Shown here: positions 24,771-32,390 of the stretch, piece by piece
How positions within the stretch are numbered: the first letter of the stretch is position 1
How the letters are laid out: every line of letters begins with the position of its first letter
Source: Novosphingobium sp. SG707
GTDB taxonomy: Bacteria; Pseudomonadota; Alphaproteobacteria; Sphingomonadales; Sphingomonadaceae
Assembly (NCBI RefSeq): GCF_012275515.1
Contig: NZ_JAAZQL010000013.1
Coordinates: 20,949-84,948 of the forward strand
Direction of reading: 5' to 3'
Length of the DNA stretch: 64,000 nucleotides
Notes under the pieces: generated by a model
What the model was told of the DNA's origin: nothing
Seen by the model: only the letters and a program-made list of their open reading frames with translations
The model's database searches: none
Translations under genes and position numbers: made by a program

Positions 24771-26096
24771 GTGTCTGACGCAAATGTGGCCGAAGGCCCG
24801 ATCTATCCGCGCGCGCCCATGGCATGGTTGACGGTGGCGATCCTTTTCGTGCTGTATATCCGCTCGCTGGCGGACCGCTATCTGATGGCGCTGATGGTCG
24901 AACCGATCAAGCAGGGTCTCCACCTTTCCGACACGCAATTCAGCCTGCTGCAGGGTCCGGCCTTCGCGGTTTTCTACTGCCTCTGCGCCATTCCGGTGGG
25001 GCTGATGCTGGATCGTTACAGCCGCCGCTGGGTGCTGTTCTTCTGCATCCTGCTGTGGAGCGCGGGGGCGGGGGCTTGCGGCTTTGCCGGGGCCTTTGGC
25101 CTATTGATGGCCTCGCGGGCGCTCGTCGGCGCGGGTGAGGCGGGCTATACCACCGGCGCCTATTCGATCATCGGCGACAGTTTCCCGCCCTCGCGCTTGT
25201 CGCTGGCCATGGCGGTGTTTGTCATGGGCGGGGTGATGGGGGCGGGCATCGTCTTTCTGTTGGGCGGGCCGCTGGTCGGCTTTGTGCTGGAAGGCGGCAT
25301 TTCGCACTGGCCGATGATGGGTCATTTCGCTCCTTGGCAGCAGGCCTTTGTCATCACCGGCATTCCGGGCATGGCCTTCGCCTTCCTCGTCTTCCTTTTC
25401 CCCGAACCGCCCCGCCGCCAGCAGGCCGCCGTCTCCGCGCTCGAAGGCTATCGCGAGGCTTGGCGCTTCATCATGACCTATCCGCGCTGTTTCAGCGGCA
25501 TCATCTTCGGCATCGGCTTCGTCTATACCGTCACCATCGCGCTGCAGATCTGGAGCCCGACCTTCCTCACCCGAGTCCATGGCTGGAAACCGGGCCAGAT
25601 CGGACTGGCGATGGGCGTGGCGCAATTGCTCGCCGCGCTCAGCCTGCCGGTGCATGGTTGGGTGGTGGATCGGTTGTATAATGCTGGCTATCGCGATGCG
25701 CATCTGCGCTGGTGCCTGATCACGCTGGTGCTGGCTGGGCCGCTGGCAGTGGCGGCCTATCTGGTCAGCAATCCCTATGCCACGGTTGTGCTGTTCGGCC
25801 TTTATATGACCTGCATTCATTCGACCTCGTCGATGGGCCCCGCCTCGGTGCAACTTGTCACGCCTACTGCCTTGCGCGGCCGGGTGACGGCGATTTTCGT
25901 GCTGATGACCGGGTTGATCGGCATGGCGCTGGGCACGTTCCTTGTCGGCTTTGTTACCGACAAAGTGTTGGGCGACCCGGCCAAAGTCGGGCTTTCGATG
26001 GTGGCTCTGGTGGTGTCCGGCCTGATTCTCGCAGCGGGATTTTTTGCCCATGGCTGTGCAGGCGTGCGCCGTTTGCTGGCCGCGCGGGCGGAGTAA
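24771..26096 (+). CDS. MFS transporter
   Basis: About 441 residues with twelve predicted membrane helices in two halves. The loop after helix 2 reads GLMLDRYSRRWV, a good match to the major-facilitator GxLaDrxgrr motif, and RALVGAGEAGYTTGAYSIIGD in helices 4-5 is typical of the spinster-like/aromatic-acid branch often found in sphingomonad catabolic islands. It probably brings substrate or an intermediate through the inner membrane. A GTG start at 24771 with GGGAGAG upstream is preferred; an ATG at 24717 would start inside the palindrome. Confidence 0.88.
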   Translation: MSDANVAEGPIYPRAPMAWLTVAILFVLYIRSLADRYLMALMVEPIKQGLHLSDTQFSLLQGPAFAVFYCLCAIPVGLMLDRYSRRWVLFFCILLWSAGAGACGFAGAFGLLMASRALVGAGEAGYTTGAYSIIGDSFPPSRLSLAMAVFVMGGVMGAGIVFLLGGPLVGFVLEGGISHWPMMGHFAPWQQAFVITGIPGMAFAFLVFLFPEPPRRQQAAVSALEGYREAWRFIMTYPRCFSGIIFGIGFVYTVTIALQIWSPTFLTRVHGWKPGQIGLAMGVAQLLAALSLPVHGWVVDRLYNAGYRDAHLRWCLITLVLAGPLAVAAYLVSNPYATVVLFGLYMTCIHSTSSMGPASVQLVTPTALRGRVTAIFVLMTGLIGMALGTFLVGFVTDKVLGDPAKVGLSMVALVVSGLILAAGFFAHGCAGVRRLLAARAE

Positions 26097-26185
26097 ACCG
26101 GGGGGCTGTGTAAATATCTCCCGATTTCATGGGGCTGGCGCGCGTTGTGATATTTATCCGTCAGCCTCGATGATTGTGCATAGGG

Positions 26186-26199
26186 ATGCAAATTTGCAT
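26186..26199. promoter_or_regulatory. Perfect 14-base palindrome ATGCAAATTTGCAT
   Basis: Fully symmetric and located about 90 bases upstream of the TonB receptor start. It contains two opposed TGCAAA half-sites like those in other gaps of the island. A TTGTGCA copy lies ten bases upstream. Confidence 0.5.
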
Positions 26200-26288
26200 T
26201 GACTGGCAAAATTCTCCGGCCTACAAATTCTGCAACATAGGGCAAAAAGCGAGGCGTTGGACTTCGCGGGCTTTTATGGGAGGTTGGG

Positions 26289-29189
26289 ATGCGAATTCAT
26301 ACCATGTCCGTATTGTTGGCCGGGACGGCGCTGGCCGCCGCGTTTCCGGGGGCCGCCAGCGCCGCCGATGAACCCAAAGCCGCCGACATCATCGTCACCG
26401 CCACGCGCATCGTGCGCGACGGCTATACCGCGCCCACGCCGGTGACGGTCGCCTCGGCCGAAGAACTGGCCAAGGCCACGCCGACCAATATTCCCGATGC
26501 GCTCAACAAACTGCCCAATTTCCAGAACTCGTTGGGGCCGGGCAAGTCGGCGAACAATTTCTCGGCCATTCCGATCCATGGCAATATCCTCAACCTGCGC
26601 GGTCTGGGCACGCCCACGGCCAACCCCAAGGGGCCGCTGCGTACCCTTATCATGGTCGATGGCGTGCGCGTGGCGCCCACCGAATATATCGGCACCATCG
26701 ACACCAACGTCATCCCCAACCTGCTGGTTCAGCGCGTGGACGTGGTGACGGGCGGCGCTTCGGCGGCGTGGGGTTCGGACGCGGTGGCGGGCGTCGTCAA
26801 CTTCGTGCTCGACAAGAAGTTCGTGGGCCTGAAGGGCAATCTTCAGGCGGGCACATCACAGCGCGGCGACAATAACAACCAGCGCATCGGTCTGGCCTTT
26901 GGCACCAAATTCGCGGGCGACCGCGGCCATCTGCTGCTCTCGGCTGAATATTACAACAATGACGGCATGCTGCGCGATGCGCGCAAGGCGGGCCAGAACG
27001 GCTATGCCTGGGTCGGATCGACGCCGGGCTGCGTCAACACCACGTCTGATGCCACCGCCTGTTCGCCGGGCGGCTCGCTCAACCCGTACAAGCAGGCCGG
27101 CAATGTACTGATTTCCTCGGCCTCGACCTATGGCAAGCTCTATAATGGCGCTACGCCGCTGGGCACCAAGCTGAATGCCGACGGCACGGTCTCACCCTTC
27201 AACACCGGCACGGCCACGGGCAGCGCGGGCATCCAGATCGGCGGGGATGGCTATACGATCCCGGCGCATACCACCGCGATCGCGCCCTCCAAGACCTATC
27301 AGAACTTTGGCCGCCTCAGCTTCGATTTCAGCGACAATTTCAGCGCCTTCACGCAGATGATCTATTCGCGCACCGAAATTGCCTATGACGCAATGGCCAA
27401 CACGCTGGTCCAGGGCAGCCCGACCGCGACGATCTATGCGGGCAATCCCTATATTCCTGCCTCGCTGGCCTCGACGGTGGCGACCAACGGTTCGGTGGGC
27501 ATTGCGGCCTATTATTCGGACAATCAGACCAGGGTGCGCGAAACCACCGATTTCATCCAGTCGACCTCGGGCATCGAGGGCAAGTTTGGCGGGTGGAAGG
27601 TCAAGGCCGATTACACCCATTCGGAATCGACCCATAACATGACCCAGTCGGGTCTGTGGGACTGGAAGAAGTTCTTTGCTGGAGTCGATGTCGTCTCGGT
27701 GGGCGGTACGCCCACTTGCCGCGTGCTGACCGATCCGACGGTCGCCGCGCAATATGCCGGGTGTCAACCGATCAACCTGTTTGCAGGCAATCCGGCCGTG
27801 TCCAGCCCGGCGGGCTATGCCTATGCCACGGGCACCTCGCAATATCGCGCGCGCTTCAAGCATGACTCGATCACCGCCAGCATCAGCGGCAGCCCCTTCA
27901 GCCTGCCCGCAGGCCCGGTCGACATCGTGGTGGGCGGCGAATATCGCAAACAGAGCATGACGCTGACCAGCAATGCCGATCCGGCCAATCTGGACACGGC
28001 GGCCAAGAAGGCGGCCTATTTCGCAGGGCTGCGCGGGGTGCAATCGGCCTCGCTCTATTACTGGCTGACCAATGTGGGCACGGCCAATGGCTCGATGGAT
28101 GTCAAGGAAGCCTTTGGCGAAATCGCGGTGCCGCTGCTGAAAGACGCGCCGCTGGCCCAGCAGCTCAGCCTGAACGGCGCGGTGCGTGTGACCGATTATT
28201 CGACCTCGGGCACGGTGACGACATGGAAGGCGGGCGGCACCTGGAAGCCGGTCAGCGACTTCCTGCTGCGCGCCACCTATTCGCGCGATATCCGCGCGCC
28301 CAACCTTTATGAACTCTATCGCGGCGACACCAGCGGCATCGGCATCGTGCTCGACCCGGTCACGGGGCTGAACCAGAACGCATCGACCGTATCGGGCGGT
28401 AACCCCAAGCTGAAGCCCGAAGTGGCCAAGACGCTGACCATCGGCGGCGTGTTCACCCCCAGCTTCCTGCCGGGCTTCAGCATGTCGGTCGACTTTTACA
28501 AGATCGACATGACCGGCGCCATCGACGCGCTGACCGCGCAGCAGATCCTCAATATCTGCGGCACGGCGGGCACGGCGCCGGAATGTTCGCTGATCTCGCG
28601 GCCCAATTCGACCTCGTTCCCCTCGATGGTGCGGATCACGGAATCGAACATCTCTTTCCTGAAGACGCAGGGCGTGGATATTGACGCCAGCTATCGCCGT
28701 CAGGTCGGCAAGGGCGCGCTGGGTATCCGCCTCTATGCCAACTATCTGGGCCAGTTCGACACCCAGCTCTATGCCGGACAGCCGGTGGTGCATTATGCCG
28801 GGGCCAATGTGGTGGGTTCTAACCCCGTGTCCTATCCGCGCTGGCGCGGGTCGCTCTCGGTCGATTACACGGTCGGGCCGATCGGCATCAACATTGCCGA
28901 ACAGTATATCGGCTCGATGAACCGCTTCCTCAATGCGTCAGCGCCCAATCTGTCGAACTTTGTCGGTGGTTCGGTGCCCGCCTATATGTACACCGACCTT
29001 TCGGTGCGGGCGCGCATTCCCCATGGTGCGGGCGGCTATTTCGAAGTGTTCGGCACGGTCAACAACCTGTTCGACACCGATCCGCCGATTATTCCGGGCA
29101 TCACGCCGGGCGTCAATCTGGCTACCAATATCTCGACCTATGACATGATCGGCCGCGCCTTTACGGCGGGGGTCCGCTTCAAGTTCTAA
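26289..29189 (+). CDS. TonB-dependent receptor
   Basis: A 966-residue outer-membrane transporter. The signal peptide MRIHTMSVLLAGTALAAAF is followed by an Ala-rich cleavage region near residue 25, then the plug domain with ADIIVTATRI, LRTLIMVDGVRV near 120 and RVDVVTGGASAAWGSDAVAGV near 155, then a 22-strand barrel ending GRAFTAGVRFKF with the terminal Phe. GGGAGGTTGGG precedes the ATG. Its place between the MFS transporter and the CoA lyase suggests that it brings the island's hydrophobic or sulfated substrate across the outer membrane; the ligand is inferred from context only. Confidence 0.95.
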   Translation: MRIHTMSVLLAGTALAAAFPGAASAADEPKAADIIVTATRIVRDGYTAPTPVTVASAEELAKATPTNIPDALNKLPNFQNSLGPGKSANNFSAIPIHGNILNLRGLGTPTANPKGPLRTLIMVDGVRVAPTEYIGTIDTNVIPNLLVQRVDVVTGGASAAWGSDAVAGVVNFVLDKKFVGLKGNLQAGTSQRGDNNNQRIGLAFGTKFAGDRGHLLLSAEYYNNDGMLRDARKAGQNGYAWVGSTPGCVNTTSDATACSPGGSLNPYKQAGNVLISSASTYGKLYNGATPLGTKLNADGTVSPFNTGTATGSAGIQIGGDGYTIPAHTTAIAPSKTYQNFGRLSFDFSDNFSAFTQMIYSRTEIAYDAMANTLVQGSPTATIYAGNPYIPASLASTVATNGSVGIAAYYSDNQTRVRETTDFIQSTSGIEGKFGGWKVKADYTHSESTHNMTQSGLWDWKKFFAGVDVVSVGGTPTCRVLTDPTVAAQYAGCQPINLFAGNPAVSSPAGYAYATGTSQYRARFKHDSITASISGSPFSLPAGPVDIVVGGEYRKQSMTLTSNADPANLDTAAKKAAYFAGLRGVQSASLYYWLTNVGTANGSMDVKEAFGEIAVPLLKDAPLAQQLSLNGAVRVTDYSTSGTVTTWKAGGTWKPVSDFLLRATYSRDIRAPNLYELYRGDTSGIGIVLDPVTGLNQNASTVSGGNPKLKPEVAKTLTIGGVFTPSFLPGFSMSVDFYKIDMTGAIDALTAQQILNICGTAGTAPECSLISRPNSTSFPSMVRITESNISFLKTQGVDIDASYRRQVGKGALGIRLYANYLGQFDTQLYAGQPVVHYAGANVVGSNPVSYPRWRGSLSVDYTVGPIGINIAEQYIGSMNRFLNASAPNLSNFVGGSVPAYMYTDLSVRARIPHGAGGYFEVFGTVNNLFDTDPPIIPGITPGVNLATNISTYDMIGRAFTAGVRFKF

Positions 29190-29249
29190 GGTCTGCCTGA
29201 AGGAAACTGTCCGGCCGCGTTCATCATCGGATGGCGTGGCCGGATCTGT

Positions 29250-30095
29250 ATGAGGGACATGTCCATGCTGCGCTGGCGTTCGATGCTGTTTGCCCCTGCC
29301 GACAATGCGGAGCGCTGCGCCAAGGCGGCGCGGGCGGGGGCCGATGCGGTGATCCTCGATCTGGAGGATGCGGTGGCGCCCGGCGCCAAGCCTGCGGCGC
29401 GCGCGGCATTGGCCGGGGCGGTGGCGGATGTGCGGGCGCAGGGCGTGGCGGCCACGGTGCGGATCAACGCGCCATGGATGATGGCGGTGGAGGACATTCG
29501 CGCGGCGGTGAGCGCCGGGGGTGATGCGATCATGGTGCCCAAGGCGGAATGTCCGCATGACCTTGGTGTGATCGCCGCGATGGCGGCCGAATTGCGGGGT
29601 GAGGCTTTGCCCATCATCGCGCTGATTGAAAGCCCGCTGGGCGTTGCGCGGGCGCAGGCGATGGCCGATGTGCCCTGCGTGGCCGGTCTGGCGCTGGGGA
29701 CCGAGGATTTCTCTTTGGCGATGGGGGTGGAGCCGTCCACCGCCGTGCTCGACCTGCCCGCGCGGCAATTGGCTATGGCGGCGGCGGGGCGGGAGCTGAT
29801 GGCGCTGGCGGTGCCTTTCTCCATCGCGCGTTTCCGCGAGGAGGAAGCCTATCGCACCGTCGCGGGCGAGGCGGCGGCTTACGGCGTCAATGGCGCGATC
29901 TGTATCCATCCCAAGCAGGTGGCGGTGGCCAATGCGGTCTTTGGCCTTTCCCCCGCCGCGCGCGAGGAAGCGCAGCGCATCTGGGCGGCTTGGGAGGAGG
30001 CGCGGGCGCAAGGTCTGTCGGTGGTCACGCTCGACGGGCGGATGATCGACCTGCCCGTGGCGGAACGGGCCAGAAAGGCTCTGGCCCGTCCGTAA
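29250..30095 (+). CDS. HpcH/HpaI aldolase family CoA-ester lyase (CitE/citramalyl-CoA lyase-like)
   Basis: A 281-residue TIM-barrel lyase. RSMLFAPADNAER at the N-terminus, GADAVILDLEDAVAPGAK, the catalytic IALIESPLGVARA, the LGTEDFSLAMG metal-site block and the C-terminal GAICIHPKQV are all CitE/malyl-CoA-lyase signatures. Stand-alone members cleave malyl-, methylmalyl- or citramalyl-CoA. With the CaiB and mesaconyl/itaconyl-CoA-hydratase-like genes in this island, (S)-citramalyl-CoA cleavage to pyruvate and acetyl-CoA is a fitting but unproven role. The start could also be ATG 29259. It follows the TonB receptor by 60 bases. Confidence 0.88.
   Translation: MRDMSMLRWRSMLFAPADNAERCAKAARAGADAVILDLEDAVAPGAKPAARAALAGAVADVRAQGVAATVRINAPWMMAVEDIRAAVSAGGDAIMVPKAECPHDLGVIAAMAAELRGEALPIIALIESPLGVARAQAMADVPCVAGLALGTEDFSLAMGVEPSTAVLDLPARQLAMAAAGRELMALAVPFSIARFREEEAYRTVAGEAAAYGVNGAICIHPKQVAVANAVFGLSPAAREEAQRIWAAWEEARAQGLSVVTLDGRMIDLPVAERARKALARP
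30065..30089. terminator. Hairpin inside the 3' end of the CoA lyase gene
   Basis: ACGGGCCAGA and TCTGGCCCGT pair perfectly around AAGGC and overlap the last codons. The lyase and aldehyde dehydrogenase genes converge with one base between their stops, so the terminator has to lie in coding sequence. Confidence 0.5.
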
Positions 30096-30096
30096 G

Positions 30097-31590
30097 TCAG
30101 TTCGTTTTGATCCACACGCCCTTGGTCTGCAGATAGGCGTCAATATGCTCATGGCCGCCCTCGCGGCCAAATCCGCTCATCTTGTAGCCGCCAAAGGGCA
30201 CGGCCGGGTCCATCGCGAAATAGTGGTTGACCCAGACCGACCCGGCCCGGATGCGTTTCACCGCCGACATGGCCTTGTCGATGTCCTTGGTCCACACCCC
30301 GCCCGCAAGGCCGAAACGCGTAGCATTGGCCCGCGCGATCACCTCGTCAAACGTGTCGAAAGGCATGATCGAGGCGACGGGGCCGAAGATTTCCTCACAC
30401 GCAATCCGCATATCGTCGCGGACATCGGCAAAGACCGTGGGGGCCACCCAATATCCCTTGTCCAGCCCGCCCGCCGTCACACGCCCGCCGCCGGTGATCA
30501 GCCTTGCGCCTTGCTGCGCGCCCAGCGCAAGGTAATCGGAAACGCGGTCGAATTGCTTGCCCGACACGATGGGGCCGATCTGCGTGGCCGGATCGAGGCT
30601 GAGGCCGACCTTCAGCCCATCGGCGAAGGCGGCGAAGCGGCCGACGAATTCCTCATAGACCGGACGCTCGACATAGATGCGCGTGCCCGCCGCGCAGACC
30701 TGCCCGCTATTGTTGAACACGCCCATGGCCGAGGCGGGGATGGCAGCATCGAGATTGGCGTCGGCAAAGATGATATTGGGCGATTTGCCGCCCAGTTCCA
30801 TCGTCACCTTTTTAAACGTCCGCGCCGAGGCTTCGACGATCCGCGCGCCGGTGGGGCCTGATCCGGTAAAGGCCACCTTGTCCACATCCGGGTGGGCCGA
30901 GAGCGCCGCCCCAGTCGCCCCCGCGCCGGTCACCACATTGACCACGCCCTGCGGTACGCCCGCCTCGTGGCAGAGTTCGGCAAAGCGCAGGGCGGACAGG
31001 CCCGCATCCTCGGCAGGCTTCAAGACGATGGTGCAGCCCGTCGCCAGCACCGGCCCGATCTTCCACGCGGCGCTGAACAAAGGCCCATTCCAAGGGATGA
31101 TCGCACCCACCACACCGATGGGTTCGCGCAGAGTATAGGAGAGCAGATCGACCGGGAAGGAATTGCCCAGTGTCTGGCCATAAATTGCCGTGGCCGCCCC
31201 TGCGAAATGGTGGAGAGAACGCTTCAACATGCCGCGAAGCCCGCGCGATGCCGTGATCGGGCGGCCCATCTCCAGCGTGTCGAGCATGGCCAGATCATCG
31301 CATTCGGCATCGACCAGTTCGGCCAGTTTGAGGATCACCGCCTGCCGCTCGGCCGGTTTGAAGCGGCTCCACGGGCCTTCAAAGGCGGCGCGGGCGGCGC
31401 GCACCGCGCGGTCCACATCTTCCTCTCCGGCCAGCGCCAGTTGCGCCACCAGCTCGCCGGTCGAGGCGCTGATGCTGTTGAACGTCTCGCCCGAAAGCGC
31501 GTCCACCGCTTCGCCATTGATCAGCAGTTTTTTGCGCCCATCGCCCAGCCACGCGGGGCGGAAAGCGCTGATGCTGCTATAATCGGTCAT
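30097..31590 (-). CDS. NAD(P)-dependent aldehyde dehydrogenase
   Basis: About 497 residues. The oxyanion Asn region IPWNGPLFSAAWKI, the catalytic Glu in VTMELGGKSPNIIF near 265 and the nucleophilic Cys in NNSGQVCAAGTRIYV near 300 are all present. It oxidises an aldehyde to the acid, probably one formed after P450 hydroxylation and alcohol oxidation, ready for CoA activation. ATG 31590 is chosen because AAGAGG lies nine bases upstream; earlier in-frame codons lack this. The gene is divergent from the TetR gene at 31722 with a 131-base shared control region, a layout typical of a TetR target. Confidence 0.93.
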   Translation of the reverse strand: MTDYSSISAFRPAWLGDGRKKLLINGEAVDALSGETFNSISASTGELVAQLALAGEEDVDRAVRAARAAFEGPWSRFKPAERQAVILKLAELVDAECDDLAMLDTLEMGRPITASRGLRGMLKRSLHHFAGAATAIYGQTLGNSFPVDLLSYTLREPIGVVGAIIPWNGPLFSAAWKIGPVLATGCTIVLKPAEDAGLSALRFAELCHEAGVPQGVVNVVTGAGATGAALSAHPDVDKVAFTGSGPTGARIVEASARTFKKVTMELGGKSPNIIFADANLDAAIPASAMGVFNNSGQVCAAGTRIYVERPVYEEFVGRFAAFADGLKVGLSLDPATQIGPIVSGKQFDRVSDYLALGAQQGARLITGGGRVTAGGLDKGYWVAPTVFADVRDDMRIACEEIFGPVASIMPFDTFDEVIARANATRFGLAGGVWTKDIDKAMSAVKRIRAGSVWVNHYFAMDPAVPFGGYKMSGFGREGGHEHIDAYLQTKGVWIKTN

Positions 31591-31721
31591 GTCTGGCATC
31601 CTCTTGGATCTTTGGCGGATCATAGGCACATTTCTGCACATGAGGTCAATAATAAAACGTGGCAGGCGGTTTGCGCCCCGCCGCGCCCTATGGCATGGCG
31701 GGATCGGAAAAGAGAGGAACC

Positions 31722-32390
31722 ATGGCCGACCCAGCGCCCCTGTTCAATGCGGCCAAACGCCACCTGCTGCTGACCGCCGAGCGGCTGTTTGCCCAGCGCG
31801 GATGCGAGGGCGTGTCGCTGCGCGAGATTGCGCAAGCGGCCGGATCGCGCAACAACAATGCCGTGCAATATCACTTCGGATCGCGTGAGGGGCTGATGGC
31901 CGCGATCCATGTCTGCCGCGTGGGCGATATGGAGGCGATGCGCGAGGCGATGCTGGCGCGGGCCGGGGCGGAAGGGCTGCTGGGCGACTCGCTGACCTTG
32001 CTGCAAATCCTGTGCCTGCCGCATCTGGCGCTGAAAGATGAGGATGGCAGCCATCCCTATGCCGGGTTTCTGGTGCATTATGTGATGCGCCACTGGCGCG
32101 CGCCCGATGCCGATTCCGCGGTGGGGGCGGGCGGCGTGGCCCCGGCGCAAAGGCGGGTGGTCGAGCTGATCGCGGCGACTTTGGGCGATCTGTCCCCCGC
32201 CTTCATCCGTTCGCGCAGTATGTTGGCGCTGATGCTTTTCCTCAACGCTTTGCTGCGCCACGATCATGTCGATCGGCAATTGGGCGGCCCGGCCCTGCTG
32301 GAGGACGCCTTGCGCAGCGCCCATGCCGCCCTGTGTCAGAGCGCGGGCGGACAGGGGTCTTTGCTCTTTGCCGATATGCTGGCGCTCTAA
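31722..32390 (+). CDS. TetR/AcrR family transcriptional regulator
   Basis: A 222-residue repressor-type protein. The DNA-binding part reads GCEGVSLREIAQAAG then RNNNAVQYHFGSREGL, close in sequence to the TetR at 2470, so the two are likely paralogues. The ligand domain has the unusual hydrophobic stretch SRSMLALMLFLNALL near residue 170. ATG 31722 with AGAGAGGAAC upstream is used. It is divergent from the aldehyde dehydrogenase and its stop codon interlocks with that of the convergent sulfatase (CTAA). It likely controls the aldehyde dehydrogenase and itself. Confidence 0.92.
   Translation: MADPAPLFNAAKRHLLLTAERLFAQRGCEGVSLREIAQAAGSRNNNAVQYHFGSREGLMAAIHVCRVGDMEAMREAMLARAGAEGLLGDSLTLLQILCLPHLALKDEDGSHPYAGFLVHYVMRHWRAPDADSAVGAGGVAPAQRRVVELIAATLGDLSPAFIRSRSMLALMLFLNALLRHDHVDRQLGGPALLEDALRSAHAALCQSAGGQGSLLFADMLAL

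Noticed and set aside
27192..28793. 533-codon minus-strand frame opposite the first TonB receptor
   Set aside because: Composition is typical of the complement of a GC-rich gene; no ribosome site or domain.
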